Part shown: piece after piece, positions 26,403 to 36,427 of the stretch
How the letters are laid out: every line of letters starts with the position of its first letter
How positions within the stretch are numbered: position 1 is the first letter of the stretch
Assembly (NCBI RefSeq): GCF_000019785.1
Contig: NC_010524.1
Coordinates: 992,001 to 1,056,000 of the forward strand
From: Leptothrix cholodnii SP-6
Lineage (GTDB): Bacteria > Pseudomonadota > Gammaproteobacteria > Burkholderiales > Burkholderiaceae_C
Direction: 5' to 3'
Length of the DNA: 64,000 bases
Made by a program: the position numbers and the translations under genes
Notes under the pieces: model-generated
What the model saw: only the letters and a program-made list of their open reading frames with translations
Databases searched by the model: none
What the model was told of the DNA's origin: nothing

Positions 26403-26432
26403 AGCCCTTCGCGCCCCTCGCGAAGGGCTTTT
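26403..26432 (+). terminator. Hairpin terminator at the 3' end of the IS
   Basis: AGCCCTTCGCG pairs perfectly with CGCGAAGGGCT (11 pairs, 5-base loop), followed by TTTTCT on the plus strand. It would stop plus-strand transcripts entering the IS antisense to the transposase. Confidence 0.55.
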
Positions 26433-26438
26433 CTGCCC

Positions 26439-27521
26439 TCACACCGGCCTCGCAGACGCACCCGTGCTCTTGACCAGCCACACCAGCCTGCGCGCGTTGT
26501 AGGCCGCGCACTGCAGCGTGATGGCCAGCGCATTGCGCGCCAGCGTCATCGCCCGCACGCACTTGCCGCCCTGCTGGGCCAGGCTGGCGAAGACGTGCTC
26601 GACGCGCGAGCGGGTCCGGTTGATCGTGCGATTGCGCTGCTTCAGTCGGGTCTTGGCGGTCTGCCCCGGCCTGGCCCGCCGCGCGATGCCGTCGACCAGG
26701 CCCTGCTGCGCCAGCACCTGCCGGTTGGCCTGGCTGTCGTAGCCGCGGTCGGCCAGCAGGCGATCGCGCGTGTTGGCCGACTGCAGCACGTGGGGGAGCT
26801 GCTGGCCGTCGTCGGCATTGGCCGCCGTGATCTTCAGGGTGCGGATGAGCTTGTAGCGCGCATCCGCGTTGGCGTGCAGCTTGTAGCCGTAGTAGCTCTT
26901 GCCGTGCTTCTGCGTCCAGCGTGCGTCGCCATCGGTGTGCGCCATGCGCTTCTTGCTCCAGCCTTCGGGCGTCTCGCCCTTGTTGAGCGCCTCGCGCTCG
27001 GCGGTGTTGGCCTGGGTGATGGGTGCGGCCACGATGCTGGCGTCGACGATCTGCCCGCCGCGCGGGATGAACCCGTGCTGCTGCAACTGCTGACTCAGCG
27101 TCTCGAAGATCGCCCGTCCGCCCAGCCCGCCCTGGGCCAGGCGCTGCCGAAAGCTCCACAGCGTGCGGGCGTCGGGGATGTTCAAGGCGCCGTCGAGCCG
27201 GCAGAAGCGCTGGAAGCTCAGCCGGTCGAGCACCTGGTGCTCGCACTGCTCGTCCGACAGGTTGTAGAGCCCTTGCAGGAAGACCATGCGCACCAGCACC
27301 TCGCTCGGGTACGGCGGGCGGCCACCCTTCTTGCGGTCGGCGCGCGGACACGCCGCATCGACCGCCGCGGCCATCGCCGTGAAGTCCACCAGCGCGTCGA
27401 TCGCCGCCAGCGTCTGCACGTAGCCCTCGAGCTTGGCCTTGCGCTGGCGCGCCAGGAACAGGTCGTCCACCGCTTCCTCCTCAGGGAAGAAGCTCGAGGG
27501 CTTGATGCGCGGCGTGATCAT
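26439..27521 (-). CDS. IS5-family transposase
   Basis: 360 residues from ATG 27521. The N-terminal domain (PPYPSEVLVRMVFLQGLYNLSDEQCEHQVLDRLSFQRFCRL) is the DUF772/InsH type. The DDE catalytic core shows the first Asp in IVDASIVAAPI, the second in LLADRGYDSQ and the Glu in RTRSRVEHVFASLAQQGGK, the Y/R-E-K type signature of IS5. It cuts and pastes the element. The frame upstream is open and in phase with the disrupted integrase, so a 539-residue integrase-transposase fusion can be read from 28058. GC-rich, with backbone-like codon use. Confidence 0.93.
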   Translation of the reverse strand: MITPRIKPSSFFPEEEAVDDLFLARQRKAKLEGYVQTLAAIDALVDFTAMAAAVDAACPRADRKKGGRPPYPSEVLVRMVFLQGLYNLSDEQCEHQVLDRLSFQRFCRLDGALNIPDARTLWSFRQRLAQGGLGGRAIFETLSQQLQQHGFIPRGGQIVDASIVAAPITQANTAEREALNKGETPEGWSKKRMAHTDGDARWTQKHGKSYYGYKLHANADARYKLIRTLKITAANADDGQQLPHVLQSANTRDRLLADRGYDSQANRQVLAQQGLVDGIARRARPGQTAKTRLKQRNRTINRTRSRVEHVFASLAQQGGKCVRAMTLARNALAITLQCAAYNARRLVWLVKSTGASARPV

Positions 27522-28096
27522 GGCTGCGCATCTTGCCGGCTCAGGCTGCGGGCGAACAGGGAGGTTTCGAGAAGTGCCCGCAGGCACCGCAGGGGCTGGC
27601 GCTGGTGGTGCCGCAACCTTGCTGCGCTCAAGCAGCAGAAGTTGGATTGCCTTGTCGCGCTTGCGGATGCCGTCTTCAAGGGCTGCAGTCTTGGCCGCCG
27701 CTGCCGCTGCTTTCTTTGCTGCCTTCAGCTCTTCCATCTGGCGCTCGAACGCTGCATCTTGGTCGGCCCGTTCGTCGGCCTCGATCACCTGCGCCTTGCG
27801 CTCTTTCACCAGACGCAAGATTGCAAGCGTCTCTTTGCTCAACTCGCTCAAGGGGTGCCCCGATCGTGTGTGGTGAAGAACCAACAACACCGCCATGCGC
27901 AGGGGCAACGCGTTCGCTTGCGCTTCCCGCTTGCTGGCCGTGCCCAGCGATCGCAGCAGTTCTGACGCGCCGACCGCTTGCCGAACATCAGCAGGCACGA
28001 CCCAGCGCCAGCACCACACACCGCAGCGATTGCGCCGCAGACCTTCACCGTAAGACATGAAAAAGCGCCCTGTGACCAACTGGATTGGGAAATCCA

Positions 28097-28108
28097 ATTG
28101 GGACACCG
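28097..28108. repeat. Right copy of the 12-base repeat shared by both island ends
   Basis: ATTGGGACACCG, same orientation as the copy at 20784-20795. It lies just upstream of the integrase start, inside the overlapping palindromic stretch GGATTGGGAAATCC (28083-28096), so it may also serve as an integrase operator. Confidence 0.4.
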
Positions 28109-28151
28109 GGCGCCCTGTGCGGCATCGCCGAAACGAAAAACCGCTTATAAA

Positions 28152-28175
28152 TCAACCACTTACGAGAGTGATTGA
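28152..28175 (-). terminator. Hairpin just downstream of tmRNA
   Basis: On the minus strand TCAATCACT pairs with AGTGGTTGA (9 pairs, one G.T) 8 bases after the tmRNA 3' end, with a T tract (GGTTTTT) about 12 bases further on. The island appears to supply the terminator of tmRNA. Confidence 0.45.
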
Positions 28176-28182
28176 CATGTGC

Positions 28183-28542
28183 TGGTGGAGCCGGGGGGAA
28201 TTGAACCCCCGTCCGCAAGCCATCCTCAGGTAGTTCTACATGCGTAGTTCTCTGATTTGAATCTCACGTCGCTGACGGGCAGGAACACCCTTCAGGCAAC
28301 GCCAGTCACTAGATCTCGTACCCGACTGAGTGACCCCATCGGATACCAGCCAATGTAGATTACCTCTCAGCCCTTGCGGGCCCGGCCCATCGGCCAACCG
28401 TTGAGAGGCTCACCGGTGTTAAGCGGCGAGGGCGTACGTAGAGTCGTTCGCAGTTACTTTGTTTCCAGTGGTTTTACGAGCGAACTGGTGCTCGGCATGC
28501 CCTACTCCAATTCCGTACCCACGTCGAAACCAGGTCGGCCCC
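28183..28542 (-). ncRNA. ssrA: Transfer-messenger RNA (tmRNA)
   Basis: 360 bases. The 5' GGGGCCGACCTGG and 3' GGCTCCACCA ends form the tRNA-Ala-like acceptor stem (7 pairs, one G.T), with the T-arm GGGGGTTCAATTCCCCC. The tag frame starts at GCG (28451) and ends at TAA (28421-28419), encoding ANDSTYALAA, a betaproteobacterial type of tag. Pseudoknot-forming stretches follow it. It rescues stalled ribosomes and tags products for ClpXP, helped by SspB (5676-6233). Its 3' end is the island attachment site and remains intact. Confidence 0.97.
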
Positions 28543-28555
28543 AGAGATGCGTAGT

Positions 28556-29224
28556 TTAGGCCATCGCGGCCAGTTTCAAGAGCTCGGCGGGTGTGTCGAT
28601 CAAATGATCGGCGCCCCAGTCGGCGATCGCCTCGCCCAGGCCGAGGTAGCCCCAGGCCGCTGCCACCGTGACCATGCCGGCGGCACGGCCAGCCTGAACG
28701 TCGCGCAGGTCGTCGCCGACGTAGGCGCAAGCCGATGGTTCGACCCGGAGTTGGCGGGCCGCCTCGAGCAGTGGATCGGGGTGCGGTTTGGCGCGCGCCG
28801 CCGTGTCGCCACAGATCAGAACGCGGCTGCGATGGGCGAGTCCGACCGCTTCAACCACCGGTTGCGCAAAGCGGCTGTGCTTGTTGGTGACGATGCCCCA
28901 GGCGATGCCCAGCGTGTCGAGGCGGTCGAGCACCGGCCGCATGTCGGTGAACACCTGCGTCAGGCGGGTCATGCGGGCCTCGTAGAGCGCGAGATATTCG
29001 TCCCGGATCGACTCGAAGTGCACGTCGTCGGGGCCGATGCCCAGCGCAACGCCCACCATGCCACGCGCGCCGGTGCCGGTCAGGGGCCGGTAGTCCGACA
29101 AGGGCAGGGCGGACAGGCCGCGCGTTGCCCGCAGTTCATTGGCGGCCTCGCCCAGGTCGGGGGCGCTGTCGATCAGGGTTCCGTCGAGGTCGAACAGCAC
29201 CGCCCGCCAGGTGCCGCCGCTCAC
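28556..29224 (-). CDS. gph: Phosphoglycolate phosphatase (HAD superfamily)
   Basis: 222 residues, the usual Gph length. HAD motifs: [17 protein letters not shown] (nucleophile and acid/base Asp), GIVTNKHSR (motif II Thr), [11 protein letters not shown] (Lys) and [17 protein letters not shown] (motif IV acidic pair). It clears 2-phosphoglycolate made in DNA repair or photorespiration-like oxygenation. The GTG start at 29224 overlaps the ubiG stop as GTGA and has a GGAAGGA site in the ubiG tail; an ATG at 29242 is less well supported. Translationally coupled to ubiG. Confidence 0.93.
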   Translation of the reverse strand: MSGGTWRAVLFDLDGTLIDSAPDLGEAANELRATRGLSALPLSDYRPLTGTGARGMVGVALGIGPDDVHFESIRDEYLALYEARMTRLTQVFTDMRPVLDRLDTLGIAWGIVTNKHSRFAQPVVEAVGLAHRSRVLICGDTAARAKPHPDPLLEAARQLRVEPSACAYVGDDLRDVQAGRAAGMVTVAAAWGYLGLGEAIADWGADHLIDTPAELLKLAAMA

Positions 29225-29928
29225 GCCGTTTCCTTCCGGCATGCCACCAGGTAGTTGACGCTGGTGTCGGCGCTGAGCCAGTAGCGGCGCGTCAGCGGGT
29301 TGTATTCCATGCCGCGGGTGTGGCGCAGATCGAGGCCGGTGTCGCGACACCAGCGCAGCAGTTCGCTCGGGCGGATGAACTTGGCGTATTCGTGGGTGCC
29401 GGCCGGCAGCATCTTGAGCACGTACTCGGCGCCGACGATCGCGAGCAGGAACGACTTCGGATTGCGGTTGATGGTCGACAGGAACACCCAGCCGCCGGGT
29501 TTGACGAGCTGCGAACAGGCCTGGACGATCGACGCCGGATCGGGCACGTGCTCGACCATCTCCATGCAGGTGACCACGTCGTAGCGGGCGGGCTGCTCGG
29601 CCGCCAGCGCCTCGGCCGCGATCTCGCGGTACTCGACGCGGGTCTGGCCGGACTCGAGCGCATGCAACTGGGCGACCTTGAGCGAGCGCTCGGCCAGATC
29701 GATGCCCAGCACCTGTGCGCCGCGCTGAGCCATGGCTTCGCTCAGGATGCCGCCGCCGCAGCCGACGTCGAGCACCTTCAGGCCATCGAGCTTGCCGACG
29801 GTCTGTTCGATCCAGTTCAGGCGCAGCGGGTTGATCTGGTGCAGGGGGCGGAATTCGCTCTCGGGGTCCCACCACTTGTGGGCGAGCTCGCTGAACTTGG
29901 CAAGCTCCTTCGGATCGGCGTTTTGCAT
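29221..29928 (-). CDS. ubiG: Ubiquinone biosynthesis O-methyltransferase UbiG
   Basis: 235 residues. N-terminal [34 protein letters not shown] is diagnostic of UbiG, followed by the SAM-binding [29 protein letters not shown] and [14 protein letters not shown]. It performs both O-methylations of ubiquinone synthesis at the membrane face. It precedes gph by overlap, the common ubiG-gph pair of betaproteobacteria. Confidence 0.97.
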   Translation of the reverse strand: MQNADPKELAKFSELAHKWWDPESEFRPLHQINPLRLNWIEQTVGKLDGLKVLDVGCGGGILSEAMAQRGAQVLGIDLAERSLKVAQLHALESGQTRVEYREIAAEALAAEQPARYDVVTCMEMVEHVPDPASIVQACSQLVKPGGWVFLSTINRNPKSFLLAIVGAEYVLKMLPAGTHEYAKFIRPSELLRWCRDTGLDLRHTRGMEYNPLTRRYWLSADTSVNYLVACRKETA

Positions 29929-29950
29929 GGCGCTATCGTAAATGCAGGCG

Positions 29951-29974
29951 AAAAAAAACCCCGCCGAAGCGGGG
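29951..29974 (-). terminator. Rho-independent terminator of the OmpA-like gene
   Basis: On the minus strand CCCCGC pairs with GCGGGG around a four-base TTCG loop, followed by eight T. Confidence 0.9.
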
Positions 29975-30009
29975 CTCTGGTACGAGCAGGGCTGGCCTGC
30001 TCAAGTACC

Positions 30010-30741
30010 TCACTTCTTGATGGTGCGCGTGCCGACCACTTCGATTTCGACGCGGCGGTTCTTGGCCTTGCCTTCCTTGGTGCCGTTGTCGGCGACAGGC
30101 TGCTTCTCGCCCTTGCCTTCGGTGTACACGCGGTTCTGCTCGACGCCCTTGCTGACCAGATACTTCTTCACGGCTTCGGCGCGGTTGACGCCCAGCTTCT
30201 GGTTGTAGGCATCCGAGCCGTCGGAATCGGTGTGACCGACGGCGATGATGACTTCGAGGTTGATGTCCTTGACCTTGCTGACCAGATCGTCGAGCTTGGA
30301 TGCGGCATCGGGCTTGAGCACGAACTTGCCGGTGTCGAAGAATGCGTCGGCTGCGAAGGTGACCTTTTCGCTGACGGGCGCGGCAGGTGCTGCAGGCGCC
30401 GGAACGGGTGCCGGAGCAGGCACGGGAACCGGGACGACAGCCGGCGCGGGCGCGGGTGCCGGCGCAGGAGCGGGGGCCGGTGCGGGTGCGGGCGCCGGTG
30501 CCGGAGCAGCCGCCACCGGAGCCGGAGCAGGTGCCGGCGGCGGGGGGACGCCGTCGCAACCTTGCACGCCGGAGCCGGGCGTGAAGAAGCCGTTGCGCCA
30601 GCACAGTTCGCTGGTGCCATTCTTCCAGGCGCCGACGCTGCTGCCGGTATTGCCGTTGTCGACCTTGCCCGTGCCCATAGAGCCGCAAGCTGCGAGTGCC
30701 GCCGTTGCGAACAGCAGTGCGACCTTGTTGAGTTTGTTCAT
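30010..30741 (-). CDS. OmpA-family outer-membrane lipoprotein
   Basis: 243 residues. The signal NKLNKVALLFATAALAACGS ends in a lipobox-like LAAC. Residues about 70-125 are a long Ala-Pro repeat (with a PVPVP variant), a likely periplasm-spanning linker. The C-terminal OmpA domain carries VIIAVGHTDSDGSDAYNQKLGVNRAEAVKKYLVSKGV and KAKNRRVEIEVVG, the peptidoglycan-binding motifs (T-D-x-x-G, N-R-R-V). It probably ties the outer membrane to the cell wall. Start at 30741 is the signal-peptide Met. Monocistronic, with its own promoter and terminator; divergent from gyrA. Confidence 0.92.
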   Translation of the reverse strand: MNKLNKVALLFATAALAACGSMGTGKVDNGNTGSSVGAWKNGTSELCWRNGFFTPGSGVQGCDGVPPPPAPAPAPVAAAPAPAPAPAPAPAPAPAPAPAPAVVPVPVPAPAPVPAPAAPAAPVSEKVTFAADAFFDTGKFVLKPDAASKLDDLVSKVKDINLEVIIAVGHTDSDGSDAYNQKLGVNRAEAVKKYLVSKGVEQNRVYTEGKGEKQPVADNGTKEGKAKNRRVEIEVVGTRTIKK

Positions 30742-30834
30742 GGTTCTCCTCTCGATTGACCGCAACCAGCGGGGAAAGCGGGGTGAAATTGCAGTCTTCG
30801 CCGGGGGCGACTGACCGTTGCAAATCGTCAAAAC

Positions 30835-30863
30835 ATTGTGCCATAGGGCCTATGCGCCACCAA
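30835..30863 (-). promoter_or_regulatory. Candidate promoter and operator of the OmpA-like gene
   Basis: On the minus strand TTGGTG and CACAAT are separated by 17 bases, 94 bases before the start codon. The spacer contains a perfect 6+1+6 inverted repeat, CATAGG-G-CCTATG (30842-30854), placed where a repressor would block RNA polymerase. Confidence 0.45.
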
Positions 30864-30928
30864 AGATTGGCCAACTGCCGGCAAATCACCGTTTGGTCTG
30901 TCGCTGACTGACAACATCGGCGCCACCT

Positions 30929-30934
30929 TAGAAT
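30929..30934 (+). promoter_or_regulatory. Candidate -10 box of gyrA
   Basis: TAGAAT, 100 bases before the gyrA start, with CTGACA 15 bases upstream as a possible weak -35. Confidence 0.4.
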
Positions 30935-31034
30935 GCAAGGTTGACGCGAGCGCAGGTGCGCCAGCAGGCCGGCGCGAGGGCAATCCTTGCGCAAGGGCGG
31001 GGTGCTGCGCTCGTGCTGGCCAGCCTGAGATCGC

Positions 31035-33691
<2,657 letters not shown>

Positions 33692-33692
<1 letters not shown>

Positions 33693-34270
33693 TGTTGATG
33701 CGTACGCGCGCCCTGCTGGCCGCCCCGTTGCTGGTTCTGAGTCTGGCCACGGCCCATGCGGCCGATTCGCCGGCGGCCAAGAAAGCCCTGGTCCAGAAGG
33801 TTCTGCAGATGCAGCAACCGGGCATCGACGGCATCGCCCGCACCCTGGCCGAACAGCCGGTGGCGCCGATGATGCAGCAGGTCGCCGGCCTGCTGCGCAC
33901 CCGGGTGCCCGAGGACAAGCGCGAGGCGCTGTCCAAGGAAATCCAGGGCGACTTCAAGAAGTACATCGACGCCACCGTGCCGCTGCTGCGTGACCGCGCC
34001 AAGGCGCTGGCGCCGACCACCATCGGTGCCGTGCTCGAGCAGAAGTTCAGCGAAGACGAGCTCAAGCAGCTGGTGACCTGGCTCGAGTCGCCGCTGGCGC
34101 GCAAGTACCAGACCGCGTTCCCCGAGTTCCAGCGCTCGCTGACCGAGAAGCTCGTGGCCGAGACCCGTCCGATGGTCGAGCCCAACCTGCGCGAGCTCAA
34201 CGAATCCATCACCCGGCGCCTGGCGGCCCATGCGGGTGCGCCCGCTGCTGCCGGCGCGTCCAAACCCTGA
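33692..34270 (+). CDS. DUF2059 periplasmic protein
   Basis: 192 residues with an N-terminal Sec signal (MRTRALLAAPLLVLSLATAHAA). The mature part is all-helical with FSEDELKQLVTWLESPLARKYQ, the conserved core of DUF2059, a family of secreted proteins of unknown function. A Lys/Pro/Ala tail follows. Its ATG shares the A of the gyrA TGA, so translation is coupled. A 102-base gap follows before pheA. Confidence 0.85.
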
Positions 34271-34372
34271 GCATGACGGCGCTGTCTGCTTCCCATTGCC
34301 TGTCGGCCGGCTTCTGGCGGCTGACCGGCTGGCGGGCTGCGCCGATCCGCTCGCAGACAGCACCGATGACCC

Positions 34373-35497
34373 ATGTCTGATTCCAACCCGTCTCCCGCGC
34401 CTGTCGCCGCTGTCGATCCGGCCTTGCTGGCCTTGCGCACGCAGATCGACGCGCTCGACCGCGAGCTGCTGGCGATGCTCAACCGCCGTGCCGGCCTGGC
34501 CCAGCAGGTGGGCGAGATCAAGAAGCACGAGGGTTCGGTGGTGTTCCGCCCCGAGCGCGAGGCGCAGGTGATCGACGGGCTCAAGGCCGTCAATCCGGGC
34601 CCGCTCAAGAGCGAGAGCGTGGCGCCGATCTGGCGCGAGATCATGAGCGCCTGCCGCTCGCTCGAGACGCCGACCCGGGTGGCCTATCTCGGCCCGGCCG
34701 GCACGTTCAGCGAGCAGGCCGCGCTCGGTTTCTTCGGCAGCTCGATCGTGCGGGTGCCGTGCGGCAGCATCGACGAGGTGTTCCGCGCCACCACCGCCGG
34801 CGCGGCCGATTTCGGCGTGGTGCCGGTCGAGAATTCGACCGAAGGCGTGGTGGCGCGTTCGCTCGACCTGTTCCTGACCACGCCGCTGTTCATCATCGGC
34901 GAGACCAGCCTGTTCGTGCGCCACAACCTGCTGCGCAAGCAGGACACGCTGGCCGGCATCAGCGCGGTGTGCGCGCATCCGCAGGCGCTGGCGCAGTGCC
35001 ACGGCTGGCTGAGCTACCACCTGCCCGACGTCGAGCGCCGGCCGGTGTCGAGCAACGCCGAAGGCGCCCGCCTGGCCGGCCTCGATCCGAGCCTGGCGGC
35101 GATCGCCAGCGAGCGCGCGGCCAGCGAATGGGGCCTGCACGTGGTGTCGCCGGCGATCCAGGACGACGCCAACAACCGCACCCGCTTCGCCATCGTCACG
35201 CACCCGGAGCGCCATCCGGCGCCGCAGGCCTCGGGCCACGACTGCACCAGCCTGGTCGTGTCGGTCATCAACCGCCCGGGCGCCGTGCACGACATCCTCG
35301 TGCCGCTGAAGGTGCACGGCGTGTCGATGAGCCGCTTCGAGTCGCGCCCGGCGCGCTCGGACCAGTGGGAGTACTACTTCTACATCGACGTGCAGGGTCA
35401 TCCCGAGACGCCGGCCGTGGCCACCGCGCTGAAGGAACTGCGCAGCGTGTGCGCCTACTTCAAGGTGCTGGGCACCTATCCGATCGACGTGCACTGA
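34373..35497 (+). CDS. pheA: Bifunctional chorismate mutase / prephenate dehydratase
   Basis: 374 residues, three parts in order. The AroQ chorismate mutase helix bundle spans about residues 18-100 (LRTQIDALDRELLAMLNRRAGLAQQVGEIK). Prephenate dehydratase spans about 103-285 (VAYLGPAGTFSEQAALGFFG, GVVPVENSTEGVV, ISAVCAHPQALAQCHGWL, NNRTRFAIV). The ACT domain follows from about 290 (TSLVVSVINRPGAVHDIL, then SRFESRPAR), where Phe binds for feedback inhibition. It converts chorismate to phenylpyruvate. Followed by tyrA 22 bases later. Confidence 0.98.
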   Translation: MSDSNPSPAPVAAVDPALLALRTQIDALDRELLAMLNRRAGLAQQVGEIKKHEGSVVFRPEREAQVIDGLKAVNPGPLKSESVAPIWREIMSACRSLETPTRVAYLGPAGTFSEQAALGFFGSSIVRVPCGSIDEVFRATTAGAADFGVVPVENSTEGVVARSLDLFLTTPLFIIGETSLFVRHNLLRKQDTLAGISAVCAHPQALAQCHGWLSYHLPDVERRPVSSNAEGARLAGLDPSLAAIASERAASEWGLHVVSPAIQDDANNRTRFAIVTHPERHPAPQASGHDCTSLVVSVINRPGAVHDILVPLKVHGVSMSRFESRPARSDQWEYYFYIDVQGHPETPAVATALKELRSVCAYFKVLGTYPIDVH

Positions 35498-35519
35498 ATC
35501 CGTCCAAGAAAGCGCAGGC

Positions 35520-36407
35520 ATGGCGATGTTCAAACAACTGGGCGTGATCGGCTGCGGCCTGATGGGGGGCAGTTTTGCGCTCGCCCTCAAGCGTGCGGGC
35601 CTGGTGCAGCGGGTGGTGGGCTACAGCAAGTCGCCGTCGACGGTGGAGCGCGCCAAGCGCATGGGCGTGGTCGACATCGGCGCCGAATCGGCGCTGCTGG
35701 CGGTTTCGGGCTCCGACATCGTGCTGATCTCGGTGCCGGTGGCGGCCAGCGAAGCCACCTTCAAGGCGATCCGCCACGGCGTCGAGCCGGGTGTGCTGGT
35801 GATGGACGTCGGCAGCACCAAGCGCGAGGTGGTCGATGCGGCGCGCCGCGTGCTCAAGGAACGCCTCACGAGCTTCGTGCCGGCGCACCCGATCGCCGGC
35901 AAGGAAGTCGCCGGAGTCGATCACGCCGATTCGCAGCTCTACCAGGGCAAGCAGGTCATCCTGACGCCGCTGGCGCAGACCGATCCGGTGCTGGTCCAGA
36001 AGGCCACCGACGTGTGGGCGGCGATCGGCTGCCAGGTGCTGCGCATGACGCCCGAGAACCACGACACCGCGTTCGCCGCCGTCAGCCACCTGCCGCACAT
36101 GCTGGCGTTCGCGTATTTCAACGCGGTGATGTCGCAACCGGCCGGGCGCGAGTTCCTGTCGCTCGCCGGCCCCGGTTTCCGCGATTTCACGCGCATCTCG
36201 GCCAGCGATCCGACGGTCTGGCGCGACATCCTGCTGAGCAACCGCGAAGAGGTCATCAAGCAGTCGCAGCGCCTGCGTCACGCGCTCGATGCCTTCGAGC
36301 ACGTGATGCGCTCGGGCAACCAGGAGGCGCTCGAGGACCTCATCCGCACCGCCTCCGACGGCCGTGCCGGCTGGCAGATGAATGCCCGACCCGGCCCGCC
36401 GCGCTGA
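35520..36407 (+). CDS. tyrA: Prephenate dehydrogenase
   Basis: 295 residues. The Rossmann motif [21 protein letters not shown] binds [21 protein letters not shown] and EIL-type segments such as [21 protein letters not shown] match the prephenate-binding half, including the catalytic His. [19 protein letters not shown] is the conserved C-terminal block. It makes 4-hydroxyphenylpyruvate for tyrosine synthesis. No chorismate mutase or ACT domain is attached. 22 bases after pheA and 20 bases before aroA. Confidence 0.96.
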   Translation: MAMFKQLGVIGCGLMGGSFALALKRAGLVQRVVGYSKSPSTVERAKRMGVVDIGAESALLAVSGSDIVLISVPVAASEATFKAIRHGVEPGVLVMDVGSTKREVVDAARRVLKERLTSFVPAHPIAGKEVAGVDHADSQLYQGKQVILTPLAQTDPVLVQKATDVWAAIGCQVLRMTPENHDTAFAAVSHLPHMLAFAYFNAVMSQPAGREFLSLAGPGFRDFTRISASDPTVWRDILLSNREEVIKQSQRLRHALDAFEHVMRSGNQEALEDLIRTASDGRAGWQMNARPGPPR

Positions 36408-36427
36408 AACCTCCTTTCCCGGTCCGC

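Larger units (their letters stand above)
26283..27579 (-). mobile_element. IS5-family insertion sequence, 1297 bp
   Basis: Ends are imperfect inverted repeats: GGGCACTTC-CTA-AAAC (26283 inward) and GGGCACTTC-TCG-AAAC (27579 inward), 13 of 16 identical. The element is flanked by a 4-base direct repeat GCAG (26279-26282 and 27580-27583). It carries one transposase gene and, between that gene and the 26283 end, an 11-pair hairpin. It interrupts the island integrase. Confidence 0.88.
25147..28058 (-). pseudogene. Tyrosine recombinase (island integrase) split by an IS5-family insertion
   Basis: The N-terminal part runs from ATG 28058 (GLRRNRCGVWCWRWVVPADVR, a start typical of this integrase class) to ALEDGIRKRDKAIQLLLLERSK and ends at 27580. 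The C-terminal part resumes below 26283 with core-binding and catalytic domains: GARLNELCQLRL (first Arg), VFHSFRSG (His-x-x-Arg), IVGHETG and SYWTD (probable nucleophile Tyr). Removing 26279-27579 (IS plus one 4-base target copy) joins PAVPAG to VLLSVAIDEF in frame and restores 536 residues. The gene was therefore whole before the insertion. It lies 125 bases from the tmRNA 3' end, the expected integration site. Confidence 0.9.
20697..28197. mobile_element. Genomic island integrated at the ssrA (tmRNA) 3' end
   Basis: About 7.5 kb bounded by 15-base direct repeats, one being the tmRNA 3' end. A tyrosine integrase pseudogene lies next to the tmRNA, as is usual for ssrA-targeting islands. Contents: a lipoprotein gene, a small serine recombinase, two small proteins, a possible replication initiator, a 56-residue protein, and an IS5-family insertion. 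Parts (about 20.9-22.2 and 23.9-25.1 kb) are visibly richer in A+T than the flanks, consistent with foreign origin. With the integrase broken, self-excision is probably lost. Confidence 0.7.

Noticed and set aside
26393..27560. Alternative IS ends based on CCTGT/ACAGG
   Set aside because: Only five bases match and no target duplication is seen; the GGGCACTTC ends with GCAG duplication and in-frame repair explain the data.
30400..30540. GC-rich repeat tract
   Set aside because: It is the coding sequence for the Ala-Pro linker of the OmpA-like lipoprotein, not a separate repeat element.
36014..36427. Upstream extension of the aroA-cmk frame
   Set aside because: These codons lie inside tyrA in another frame; EPSP synthase similarity begins at the ATG at 36428.
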